Source: Hyaloraphidium curvatum (Eukaryota > Monoblepharomycota > Hyaloraphidiomycetes > Hyaloraphidiales > Hyaloraphidiaceae). Taken from it: 64,000 bases of DNA. The stretch lies in assembly GCA_025558095.1 (NCBI GenBank), contig JAIVFI010000014.1, positions 434,001-498,000 on the forward strand, in the 5' to 3' direction. A program made the position numbers and the translations under genes. Below the pieces are notes generated by a model. It was given only the letters and a program-made list of their open reading frames with translations. It did no database searches and was not told the DNA's origin. Each line of letters starts with the position of its first letter. Within the stretch, counting starts at the first letter, position 1. Positions 42,965 to 52,650 of this stretch are shown in pieces.

Positions 42965-45027
42965 GCGGCAGTTCACCTCATAGGCCGGCAAGGTCGGCGA
43001 CCCCGTGCGCGTCCCACGCTCCGCCCGGCCGCGCGCCGGCCGGCGCAGCGTCGCAGCAAGTGCCGCCGCACGTGCCGGTGGGCGCGGCGGACGCGCTCGG
43101 CCGGGGACCTTGTGTGGGAGCGGCACCCCAGGGCTCGAGGGGCCCCGCGGTGTTCCTCGTGGAATGCCCCTCGCCGAGCTCGGCAGGCTCGGCGGCAGCG
43201 TTGACTACGACGTTGTTTACGGGGATGCCGGGCCCATTGTTTCCTGGAGCTGTTTGTGGAGCCGGACGGTGGACCTCGCGGCGGCGGCGAGTCCGAGGCA
43301 CTTCCTCGGCTTCGAGTGCCTGTTTGGAGGCAGGCGGCGCCGCATGCATCTCGCAAGGAACATATTCTCTAGGATTGCGCGGCTGGATCCGCCCTTGGAG
43401 GCCGCTGTACAGGGTTTGCTGCCGGCCCCCGCCGCGGCGCTGGTTGTCGGCCCCCACGCTCTCTGCTGGGCGAGGACTGGCCAGGAAATCAGGGGTAGCA
43501 GACTTTCATGGTGCTGGCCAATTCCATTGGCTAGAAGGATCGCGGCGCCGAGGTTCCTGGCGACAGTTGGGGCACTTTCTTTGATTCGGATGCGTTGCTC
43601 CTTCACACCTGGCCGTTACCTCCGACAAGGCAAGATTGGACCACTGAGAAAATTCGGCAATCAAAGGAAGCATTGCCCTCTTGTTTGCCAGAGGTCCCAC
43701 AGGCCTCAACCCTGTTGCATACGGGCGAACCCGCCCATGCGCGTATCAGCTTCTCTGCATCTGCCAGAACGCGACTGTCGGGGTAACGGGGCCGGGATAT
43801 CGTATTTGAAGATGGAGAATAGAACGAATTGCGTTCCGCGGGATGCTTCCTACATGCCCGACCCTTCCCACGCCGCCAGCACGCGCCCCGCGAACCTCTC
43901 CTTCCCCTCCCGCTCTGTCAGGTACTTCACGGCCTTTGCAACATTGCGAGCAAGCGAGGAGGCATCCAGGTACCCTCGCTGAACCCCTTTGGCGCGATGA
44001 TCAATGTCCTTTCCTCGCTCCCGCAGGACACCGAGCAAGAATGCCGGCGACAGCCCTTTTCCATTCCGCTGCATTTTGCTTCCCCGAACGGCTGGGGAGG
44101 CCGGCCGCTGCGCCCGGGGCCGGCGGCCCGAGTTGGGCGGGGAGGCCGGGGACGCCGGGTCTGAGCGCGCAAGGCGAGTCCCGCGCCTCTTCCACCTTTC
44201 CCTCCGCCGCAGCTGGTCCCGCAGGCCCTTCAACGATTCGTTTGGCGTCCATGCAAGTCGCTTCAGACCCGGAGTCGCGCAAAGGAGAAGTCGAGGTGCG
44301 AGAATTGTCGGAGTTGTCGGGTCGCCCAGGGGTTTCGACGGGAGAGCCGCGCGGCACGTCTTGAGGCCCTCTGAGCCGCTCGAGCTGTACAGAGTTGCGC
44401 CTAGCTGTTTTGGTTGCGGGAACGCTGCTGACCGCAGTTCCGCGTGGAGGGCATGTTGGCCGAGGTGCGGTGAAGCCTATGCCCGCGCTCAGGCCGGCGC
44501 GGGGGCCGGCGATCACCCCCAGAGGGCGGCCAATCAGGCGCCTCCTCGGGCGCAGGTTCTGAGACTTAATGCAGCGAGTCGGATGCCGTCGCAACTGATG
44601 CCATTCTGGTTCCCCACGTTTGCTATGGCGTGCAACTTCCGTCCGGGCGCCGTCCTTCCTCAATGCGCCTCGCCTCCGCATGCGCCTTCCCTGAGGAATC
44701 GCTCTCTGGAAATTCAGACATGGCGAACATGGAAATGCTTGCGCACTTTCTTGGCGCGCTTTGTGCCGAAACTGTTTGCCGTCGGCATGTGCATCGAGCA
44801 TCGTTGTGCCAATTGCTATTGCGCTCAGTGATAGGGGAGCGAGGCTCGTGGGCGGCGCCCGTTTGACAATTGCGACGGTGAGATGAGGCGTGACTGCCGT
44901 GACGCCAAGGACCGGCCCGTGAGCCCGGACAGCCGGACGATCCCGAGTCGTTAGAATACGAAGGGCAGACGAATTCATGAAGGAAACGGGAAGGGCATCA
45001 TTTCTTCTCCAGAGGGAATCGGTACAA
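42965..45027. other. 2-kb interval, mostly unassigned
   Basis: Apart from the low-confidence reading frame at 43850-44233, no supported gene is seen. Overlapping ORFs on both strands at 43000-43460 are GC-driven and have no ATG-based model I trust. A minus-strand frame from 44978 is long (325 codons) but has no recognisable motif. Confidence 0.5.
43850..44233 (-). CDS. Hypothetical reading frame, possible terminal exon
   Basis: No family recognised. The last 65 codons (SPAFLLGVLRERGKDIDH ... GYLDASSLARNVAKAVKYL ... RVLAAWEGSGM) have a plausible helical, non-repetitive composition, unlike the Arg/Pro-rich shadow frames around them. The upstream end lacks an ATG; a spliced first exon is needed if it is real. 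Confidence 0.3.
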   Translation of the reverse strand: MKGLRDQLRRRERWKRRGTRLARSDPASPASPPNSGRRPRAQRPASPAVRGSKMQRNGKGLSPAFLLGVLRERGKDIDHRAKGVQRGYLDASSLARNVAKAVKYLTEREGKERFAGRVLAAWEGSGM

Positions 45028-46296
45028 TTATGCCCCGCTCGACTCTGCCAATTCCTCGAACGCCTCCTCCCAGTAAGGGTACTCGACCCCGCTCGACTCT
45101 CTCAATGCCTCGAACGCCTCCTCCCAGTCACGATATGCCTCGAATTCGACCCCGTGGACCCCGAGCCAAAAGTCCTCCTCCGCCTTCAACTTCTCTACGA
45201 AGTCAAGGTCCTCCCAGACGAATGAGGTCCAGTCCAGGAAGATCCGGAGCCGTAATCCCGACGCTTCAATTGCCGACTTGATCGCAGAAAGTCGTTCCGC
45301 TTCCGAAGATTTGCACAGAGTCAGAGCGGCGTAGCGAATCGTCAACTCCTTAAGCTGATGAAACCCGGAAGAAACAATGTCATAAATGACCTCCGTACCG
45401 ACCGGAGTTGCAAACTCCTGCGTGAAATCCAGCGATTGCAGCTGTGGAAAGGCAGCAAAGATGCGCCGCAGATCGTCGCGGCTCGTCACGATCTCGTTGG
45501 CGCTTCGCAAGTGCTTTATCTGGGCAAAATCACCCGACAGCCAGGGTTCAAGGGGGAAGTCCGTGTGGAGCCGTACGAGGCGGCGCGGCAAGCTCGGGAA
45601 CAGGAGCAGCGCATCCGGCCAGGTCGGGAAACTTGAATGAACCGAAGACACGAGCCCTTCCTCGAGAGTAATTGCGAGATCAAAGGTCTCGAGCGTGTCC
45701 AAGTCGTGGAGATGCTGCAGCAGCGGTACGTACGATCGTGCGCCGCGCTCCCCGTCCTCACGCCTCCACATGGACCACCCACAGTGTCGGTGAAGTTAAA
45801 CGTGACGCAGATCTGTCGCGTCCCGCATGGCGTGCCACAGCTCTGCAAGTCCATCGTTTGGCTCCTCGACGTGCAATGACAGCTGTTTGAGGTGCGGCGC
45901 GCACCGCCGCAGGAGAGCGAGTTGAAAATCCGCCACGTCCGTCCCTTCGAGGCTCAGAGAGAGCGCGGAGACGCGGTGCAGCTTTTCGAGCCCCAGCGCG
46001 TCGGCGAGCAATCCCCGATGGGCGTCGTATGCGGCATGGTATCGTCGCGGGACGGCGACCTCGCGCATGAGCACCCCGATGCCCAGGCGCAGCACGTCCC
46101 GGCACGTGGAAAGCATGTTCAAAAGCGAGCGCTTCAGTCCGCGGGCCCGTAGGTTTTCCATGATGAGCAGGAGGATCTCCGGCAGCAGCGTCGGCTCGAG
46201 CGGCGCGGGGTTGCCGGGAGGAGAACTCGACGCGGCGCGGACGGTGGGGCGCGGGTGGCGCAGGAAACGCGGTGCGCGAGCGGAGGCGTGGGCCAT
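45028..46296 (-). CDS. F-box/LRR-like protein
   Basis: 393 residues with exons 46296-45802 and 45714-45028 if the intron is 45715-45801 (acceptor CTGCTGCAG is good, donor GTTTAA is unusual). The N-terminus after a Pro/Ala-rich lead has PLEPTLLPEILLLIMENL, an F-box-like start, then CRDVLRLGIGVLMREVAV. Leucine-rich, repeat-like segments follow (LHRVSALSLSLEGTD, CAPHLKQLSLHVEE, FPQLQSLDFTQEF, GFHQLKELTIRYAAL). This layout is common in large fungal F-box families of unknown substrate. A +1 frame at the junction also looks coding (VTFNFTDT), so an indel near 45800 is an alternative to the odd donor. The C-terminus has a 15-codon tandem duplication (DWEEAFEALRESSG / YWEEAFEELAESSG). Confidence 0.62.
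45030..45126 (-). repeat. In-frame tandem duplication at end of F-box gene
   Basis: Two copies of a roughly 45-48-bp unit containing CCTCGAACGCCTCCTCCCAG on the plus strand (45056 and 45110), encoding the repeated WEEAFExLxESSG ending. Confidence 0.8.
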
Positions 46297-46499
46297 CGGG
46301 TCGGGAGGCCAAAGGAGTAGAGAGAGCAGCAGTGTGTCGTCGGGGTGGAGCGTGGAACCGAAGGCGCGACAGGTCGCGCGAAACCGTCAGCGGTCTGGTT
46401 CCGCGAACGCCGACACGGCGGAGTAAGACGAACCGAAAAGAAGACGGAATGGAGACCACTCCTTGCAGAAACGGATCGGCACAACCTTGTGCGCATTCC

Positions 46500-46645
46500 C
46501 TCGAAAGCCTCGCCAGATTCCTCGACGAAGTCAAAATCGTGTCCTTTCGTAGCCGTACCCCGGATGCTTGGATCGCCGATCTGATGGCAGAAAGACGTTC
46601 CGGTTCTAGAGCTTTGCACACGGCCAGAGCGGCGTCGCTGACCTG
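46500..46645 (-). pseudogene. Fragment of an F-box/LRR paralogue
   Basis: Resembles 45200-45345 of the neighbouring F-box gene: LxxCKxxExERLSAIxSAIxASGxRLR is encoded on the minus strand in both, and the DNA is similar over about 145 bp, but reading continues into an early break and no other exon of such a gene is near. It is a remnant of a duplicated copy. Confidence 0.7.
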
Positions 46646-46712
46646 CGCCCCCGGAGAGGAGAAGATGCCTCGTCAATCCGGACCGGAATCCGGTTAGCTT
46701 CCATCGAAGGCT

Positions 46713-47953
46713 TCACCTCCCGGCCTTGTTGCGCGGGACGCAGTCCTTCTTGTGCTCCGCCCAGTGCACACGCTGGCAATCGGTGCCGCAGTACCTCGCC
46801 GCCCCGCAGCGCCCGCACCGCTTGAGCTGCACCTCCCCCTGGGCCCGCCCGCACCGATCGCAAATGTCGGCGTTGGGGGGTGATGCTGGCGAGGTCGTGC
46901 CGGTTCCATAAGAACGTCGGGTCGTCGTCCTGCTCTTGGTTCGGCCCGGGCGCGATGGCTTCGTCGACCGAGCTCACAATCCGCGAAAATCTCCCGAAGC
47001 TCTCCGCGAAGCCGTCCACGCGAGCAAGCGGAATCGCTTGCACCAGCTGCTTCGCCATCTCCTGCATGAGGAAGAACGGCACGCCGAGGAGCCCGCTGGC
47101 TCCCGGTCCACGGTTTCGTACGGCCTCCACAACGTGGCGCTTCCAAGGGTTCGGCCGCTCCAGCACCACCGCCATGATGCGGTCCCACCAACGGCTTGCG
47201 AAGTCGAGAGCGAATTTGATGGTCTCGTTTGAGGCTTCCTCAGGCCACCGCTCCGTCGACAGCAAGGCGAGGAGAACTGGATTGGAAACAGCGCAGCTGG
47301 CCATGAAATCGAGCAGCTCCGTGTCCTCCGCCAGACGGCGCCGCAGCGGCGCCGAATGCACCACGCTGAACCACAATGACATGGGTGGCCCGGAAGGTGG
47401 CAAGCCCAACGAGCTCCGCGAAAGGCACGATCTGGAAGCTGCGGAGAGCGCCGTGGTCGCGGACGATCACGAGGTTCGTCAACTGGTCCATGGTGGGAAA
47501 GTGCCACATCGTTCTCGGCGCAGGATCCAGGTAGACTTCCATGAACCGGCGCCCCGGGGCGACGACGCGGTGGAAGATGCGGCCGTTGATGCGCTGCGCC
47601 AGATCAGGGGGCGGCCCCCCCTCACCCACTTGGCCGCCGACGAAGAACTGGCGCAGCTGGGCGTGTTGCCCAGGCTCGGGGGAAGCGGAGTCCCCGCTAG
47701 TTGGGGAGGCTTCCGCGGTATCGTCCCTGACCGGACCGCAAACGAGGACGCAAGCATCGTCGAGCCTTTCCAAGGCGACTCCAGCGCGCTCCTTTGCTGG
47801 CGCCGACGAAATCTCCCAAGCGTCGTCGGGTCCGCCGAGGAGCGGGCCGGCGCGGATCGCGGCAAACAGCGCCTCGGACGCTTCCTCCGCGGCACCGAGC
47901 CGCCGCTCGAGCTCGGCCAGGAACGCGGACTCGTCGAAGGAGTCCCAGGACAT
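46713..47953 (-). pseudogene. MYND zinc-finger protein gene with two apparent frameshifts
   Basis: Three coding segments in different frames: 47953-~47400 (start MSWDSFDESAFLAEL), ~47382-46883 (LAEDTELLDFMASCAV ... DDDPTFLWNRHDLAS) and ~46877-46713, which ends in a MYND finger CDRCGRAQGEVQLKRC, CGRCGAARYC, CQRVHWAEHKKDC. This C-terminal MYND plus helical upstream domain is a common fungal orphan layout. The second frame change lies at a C6 run (46877-46882) and no intron with GT-AG signals fits; the first, near 47380, also lacks a good intron. It is either decayed or, equally likely, carries homopolymer assembly errors. Confidence 0.65.
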
Positions 47954-48177
47954 CGTACGGCGGGGCGGTACACGCGGGTTTCGTGGGCGTTCGTTGGAAG
48001 CGGAGGGTGACGCAGCGGTTCCGTCGCGGGGTAACGCGCCCTCCGTCCCATCCAGAATCCGCCCTCGTCACCCACGTCTCCGGACCCGTCTCCGCCTTCT
48101 GACCCCGCATCACGCGTCATGCCCTCCTGACTCCCTTTTGGCCCGTCCCTAGCCTCGCCAACGGCGCCCAACCCGCA

Positions 48178-49502
48178 ATGCCCCCCGCCGACCCGCCTCC
48201 CCCGCGCCCCCCGAAATGCCCGCGCTGCGCGTCCCTCCGCCTCCCGTGCCGCCCGCCCTCCCCCTGCCCGCCGTGCCGCGCCGCCGGACTGCCGTGCCGC
48301 ATCCCCGAACGGAAGGCGCCGGCGCCGCGGAGGGAGACGGCGGGGGAGTTCGGTGCGGCGTGGAAGGTGCGGGAGATGGGGACGGGGAACCTGAAGGAGG
48401 CGGCTAGGAGGGCGGAGGGGGGGGAGGGGTGGTGGTTGGAGAGGAGGAAGGGGAAGAAGGGGAAGGGGAGGGGCGGGGAGGGCAACGAGGAAGGCGAGGG
48501 CCAGGCAAAGGACGAAGAGGCGGACTCGGACGCGTCCGGGGAGGCAGAGGAGCGCACGGAGCAGGAAGACGACGCAGAGGACCCGCCTGCCGCGCAGGGA
48601 CGGAAGCGCAAGCGCTCCGCGACGCCCCCGCGCCGGCTGGCCGCCAAGGACCGCGCCAAGTTCCTTTCCACCATCCTGGACCCGCTACCTTCCCCTCCCC
48701 TGCTCCCGACTTCGGTGCCAGCCACACCCGGCGGTGCGGAGAACGCGCCCGAGCCGCCGCTGTTTGTGTGCAGCGCTCCGGACGCGGTCGACTACGACAC
48801 CACCCGCCCCGGCGGCCGCTCGCCCTCCCTCTCTGACAACGACGCCCTCCTTCCCCCGCCGCAGGACGACCGCTTCGCCCTCCCCCCTTCCGTAAGCTCC
48901 CTTCACCCCCAACTCTATTCCGCTGACCCCCTTTCGCAGTCCCTCCTCGACGCCCTGCACCTCCTCCTCTCGCACCGCGCCTCCCTCCTCCCCCCCGCCG
49001 AGCGCGCGCGCGCCCTTGGCGCATTGGACTCGGGGGCGCTGCTGGCGTTCGGGATGCTGGTGCAGGAGCAGGCGCGGGGGTTGAGGGAGGGGCATGCTTG
49101 TGGGTGTTTTCGCGGGCGGTCGGGGTGCGTGTGGAAGCTGATTCGCGTTGTTGGTGTGGGGCAGATGGGAGGGTGGATGTCGAGGAGGCGAGGGAACGGG
49201 GGCCGGGGAATCCGTACCGGGCCGAGCCAAAGGGGAAGAAGGGCAAAGGGAAGCGGAAGCGCGGGGGTGCTTCCGAGGGCGGGGAAGGGGGAGCTTCCGG
49301 GCAAGAGGATGCGGATGAGGGTGGTGGCGGTGGAGAGGGCGTGGACGAAGGGGCGGACGACGCGGAAGGGAACGCGAGCGGGACGGGGAGCGTGGCGGCC
49401 GGCGATCGTGCCGCGCGCGGCTCGCCGTCCTCCCCGTCCTCGCCTTCGGACGACTCTTCACCATCCTCTGATGACGAGGACTCGGCTTCGGACTCGGAGT
49501 AG
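48178..49502 (+). CDS. Zn(II)2Cys6 fungal-type transcription factor
   Basis: 403 residues; exons 48178-48891, 48940-49099 and 49165-49502 (introns 48 and 65 bp; the first is in frame and could be read through). Residues 14-40 have the exact Gal4 cluster spacing C-x2-C-x6-C-x5-C-x2-C-x6-C (KCPRC, LPC, SPCPPC, LPC), which coordinates two zinc ions and binds CGG-type sites. This fold is essentially fungal. After it come Lys/Glu-rich charged segments, a nuclear-signal-like GRKRKRS, a helical part in exon 2 (SLLDALHLLLSHRASLL) and an acidic Ser-rich tail (SSPSSDDEDSASDSE) that could activate transcription. No middle-homology region is seen. Target genes unknown. Confidence 0.83.
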
Positions 49503-49771
49503 TGCTGTTCGAAGGTGGTTGGAGCGCCTCCAGGGGCTTCCGACCACGCGGCGGTCGGAGGGCGGATTCCGGGACGAATCGCGGCGGATCGCGGGCGCGA
49601 TGGCCCCGGATCTGATGTATGGATGCTGCTGATGGATGTCATGGTCGTGGATCGGGCGTCCCGAGCCGTTTGAGCTGCAGGATTTGGACCAACCGAGGGA
49701 TCCCCGCGTGACCTCCCTCACCCCGCGGTGGTGGCGGGTTCTCAACTTCTTCTCCCTAGCCAAAGAGGAAG

Positions 49772-50353
49772 ATGTCGGACGACCCGGCTGCTGTCCACGC
49801 CGCTTTCAAGACAGCTGCTGCGAACCTCACTCAGCTCTATGTCAGCAGCCTTCGCTCGACCCGCGCTGCGCGGTCCGCGGGGTTCGCCGACGCGGTGTCC
49901 GAGGTCGCGCAGCTGGCCGAACGCGCGCGGGCCGACGGGCGCGGCGGCCCCTTTGCCGAAGAGCTGCTGAACTGGTGCCGCGCAAAGCTGGCCGAGGCGG
50001 ACGGGGCCGGGGCGCAGGCGGGGAACCAACCGGCGATGGACACGGGGACCGGGGCCGCCCACACCGCGGACCCCGCCTCGGACCCGGCCTCGGAGGACTC
50101 GGCGGACCAGCACGTGCACACGCCGCCGTTTGCTTTCCCGTTCCCCGCCGCGCCGCCAAAGCGCCGCCGACCAGAGACGCCGACGGACCCGGGGTTCGCC
50201 CCCTTGGCGCTGCTCCCGCGGGGGTTCGCCTTCCCGGACGGGCAGACGCCGGACGGGAAGAGGAGGAGGCGCAACGGCGCAGACCCGAGGGCAGATTGGG
50301 CGGGGGATCTGGTGGAATGGGACGGGGAGGACGGGGACGGGATGGCGATGTGA
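49772..50353 (+). CDS. HAPSTR1/C16orf72-like protein (DUF4588), tentative
   Basis: Intronless, 193 residues. The first 75 residues are helical (FKTAAANLTQLYVSSLRS, FADAVSEVAQLAERA, ELLNWCRAKLAEA), resembling DUF4588 proteins, where a short helical domain is followed by a low-complexity tail with a basic nuclear signal; here PPKRRRPETP and GKRRRRNG. Human HAPSTR1 is a nuclear stress-response regulator partnered with HUWE1. The match is by general pattern and length, so the name is a hypothesis. Confidence 0.5.
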   Translation: MSDDPAAVHAAFKTAAANLTQLYVSSLRSTRAARSAGFADAVSEVAQLAERARADGRGGPFAEELLNWCRAKLAEADGAGAQAGNQPAMDTGTGAAHTADPASDPASEDSADQHVHTPPFAFPFPAAPPKRRRPETPTDPGFAPLALLPRGFAFPDGQTPDGKRRRRNGADPRADWAGDLVEWDGEDGDGMAM

Positions 50354-50482
50354 GGCGTCACGTCGGATGGTCTTTTGGGGACTTTCTCTTCTTCTTGCTA
50401 GAGCATGGTGCTGATGGATCTGCGGCCGGGATGGGCACGGACGGGCGGGTGGCCCGTCGAAGGGCTGGGCGGCGGAATCGGA

Positions 50483-50761
50483 GCTCGCTCCGTGCTGCGC
50501 ACACCTCTTCCCCAGCTCTCTCCGGCGGATCCTATCGGGCGCACCTCGCACCCGCGCATTGCAGCAGCGCGCCCCTGCGTCTGCTAGCAGCGGGAGATGC
50601 CTCTGCGTCGTTGCCGCCCGCCCTTCCATCGAGCTGTTCCCTCTGATGACGTGGGAGCCTCGTAGAACTTCGGCGTCAGGGGACTTTTGGAGGCTTTGGA
50701 ACGAGCCCAATTGGCGGCCAGACGGGACGGCTGTAGATAGCGCAGATACCTCGTGTTCCGC
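50483..50761. repeat. Non-coding repeat flanking block copy 1
   Basis: About 280 bp (GCTCGCTCCGTGCTGCGCAC ... ACCTCGTGTTCCGC) that recurs at 59851-60115 with roughly 85-90 percent identity by eye. In both places it lies just beyond the 3' end of gene B and marks the left border of the duplicated block. Confidence 0.88.
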
Positions 50762-50821
50762 GGCCGCGCGGCCGGCACCAACGCAATGGACCACAGCCAC
50801 ATTCTCTGTTGTTCGTGCAGT

Positions 50822-51831
50822 CTATTCGTCATAAGTGTGAGACCACGTCGAATCGTAAACGGCATTCTCCGCGGCAGCTCCGTCGTTGTCCATCTCCGGT
50901 CCCGCTATTGACGTTCCCAATCCCAGTCCCAATCCCGCCTGTGATAGGTAGTGCTGCGGGACCATTCCCGCATCCGGGAACCAGTTCGTATCAGACGGGG
51001 AGCCAGCCGCCGGGCCGGTCTGCACCGGCGGATCGGAGCCGGGTCTGAACATCGCGGTGGACGGCCCGGCCCCGGCGGCCAAATGCGCAAATTGTGACTC
51101 AAATCCGGGTGCCGAAAAGGAGGCCGCCGCAGAAGCAAAATGAGCGCGAATGTCGGAGCGTGCCCGCCGCAGCGCCAGCTCGTGCAGCGCAAAGCGCTGC
51201 TCCCATACCTCGTGGGAGGGGATCGAAAAGTACGCGCTCTCGATATTGTGCTGCTCCATCTCCGGGAAGTAATCTGCCACGAGCACCCGGAGGCGCTGCT
51301 CATCGACGGGCCGCCCCGGTGATGGTGAGATTACGCCGTCCGGCGGCTCGCCGATCTGGGGAACCAAACCAAGTCCGCCCCCTGCAGAGATCGGCGAGTT
51401 CATAGGCAGCCCAGGCAGCGCAAAGGCTGGCTGCCCTTCCACAGTGTGCAGGGCATGGGAGCTGCCATGGGAGCCGGGCCTGTTGAAGCGGGAGATCGAG
51501 TCCACCGGCGCCGAGCCGACCGACGACCGCGATGACGCTCTCGAGCGGCTCCGTTTCAGAGAGCCGCCCGAGGTCGAGGAACCGCGGGAGGAGGTGCGGC
51601 TTTGCGAGCCCCGAGCCGATACGGCGTCCTGCCTGTCTTCATTGTTCTCTTGCCCGCCCAACAGGCGTTCGAAATGATTGCGCCGGTCCAGCACAACCCT
51701 TTGCACTTCGTTCTCAGTAACCTCACTCGGCTTGTCAGGGAAGGCATCGAGGAGGGCGGTCCTCCATTTCTCCTTGTTCCTCCCATGCTTCTTCGTCTCT
51801 TCAATGTGATACTTTACGTTCCCGCCATCCA
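50822..51831 (-). CDS. Orphan protein B, block copy 1
   Basis: About 336 residues, no family recognised; paralogue of 60184-61172. The N-terminal part is charged and helical (EKWRTALLDAFPDKPSEVTE, VQRVVLDRRNHFERLLGG) and well conserved between copies. A Ser/Arg-rich stretch (SLKRSRSRASSRSSVGSAP) follows, then a second conserved block (EQRLRVLVADYFPEMEQHNI, ESAYFSIPSHEVWEQRFAL, RRARSDIRAHFA). The last 80 residues are Pro/Gly-rich and divergent, ending acidic. No ATG starts this frame; the reading frame begins at a splice acceptor (TTTGCAG, 51832) following gene A, so it may be the 3' exon of an A-B gene. Confidence 0.68.
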
Positions 51832-51880
51832 CTGCAAAGGTACATGTGTCACGACTTCCCGTGTACCGAACAGCAGAAAA

Positions 51881-52309
51881 TCACTTGCATTTCGGCAGCG
51901 CTGGCGGCATTTTGTTGGGGCAGAAGATGTCCCAGAGGAGAGGTGTCCTGTCTTCCCCGCCGGGGAAAGGGACGTAGTCGTTCTTGTAACGCTTGAGCAT
52001 CTTCGGTTGTACGTTGAACGTCTCCACGTTGCGCGGACGCCTCAGATCAGCGGCCAGGCCGGGGCGGAGCGCGGCGGTGGCTGCCAGCACCAGCTTCGCA
52101 AGCGCGCCGTCGTTGTGGACGTTGAATACTAGATCACCGGATCCCAGCGACGACGTGTCCAACGCCGGATCGGGGTCTCGCTCGTCCTGAGAGAAGCGCT
52201 CAATGAAGCCGTTGTCATCGTCACTCTTCGCCTCCTCCGGCCCGGCCTGACCCGCGCTCGTCAGGAGTAATACCAGTTCACGGTCGAGCTCTTCCTGGGA
52301 CGTGTCCAT
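51881..52309 (-). CDS. Orphan protein A, block copy 1
   Basis: 142 residues from ATG 52309; paralogue of 61221-61607. An acidic N-terminal third differs between copies; the rest is conserved: DLVFNVHNDGALAKLVLAA, ALRPGLAADLRRPRN, KRYKNDYVPFP and WDIFCPNK, ending LPKCK before TGA (LPECKS before TAG in copy 2). No known domain. A 53-bp intron (51832-51884) probably starts within the last codon; after splicing, gene B follows in the +1 frame rather than in frame. The in-frame TGA separates A and B here, but copy 2 shows it is not a recoded Sec codon. Confidence 0.65.
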   Translation of the reverse strand: MDTSQEELDRELVLLLTSAGQAGPEEAKSDDDNGFIERFSQDERDPDPALDTSSLGSGDLVFNVHNDGALAKLVLAATAALRPGLAADLRRPRNVETFNVQPKMLKRYKNDYVPFPGGEDRTPLLWDIFCPNKMPPALPKCK

Positions 52310-52650
52310 CTTCCCGTTCGGCAAGCGTCGGTCTTTCGCCCGACGACAGCCGCAGCGGTCCGCAAGCGCGACGGGAGCGGCGCGATGCAGGGACGGGGGC
52401 TGTCGGGATGGCGCTCGACGATAGCCAGCCGATCGAAGTGTCCCAGCCAGGGCGGGCCTCCAACGTTCCCCTCCTCGCCGCTGCGTCATTGGCTTGATCA
52501 TCAACTATTTCTGCGCGGATTCCTTCTCTGACGCACGATATGCTCGATGTTGCATTACGAATTCACATTGAACATGAAGCCAATACACGAAGCCGAGGAA
52601 GTGAGAGCAGTGTCACCACATCATAAAATCAGTGCATCGCCCTGAGGAAG

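Noticed and set aside
42978-43457. Minus-strand ORF of 159 codons as a third C gene
   Set aside because: Begins with GTG, no finger cysteines with the right spacing, and opposite-strand frame equally open; only proximity to a GTGACTTT hairpin suggests it.
51832-51884. In-frame TGA between A1 and B1 as a selenocysteine codon, given the tRNA-Sec
   Set aside because: In copy 2 the stop is TAG and A and B are not in the same frame; a conserved intron covers the site. No SECIS-like element was sought successfully.
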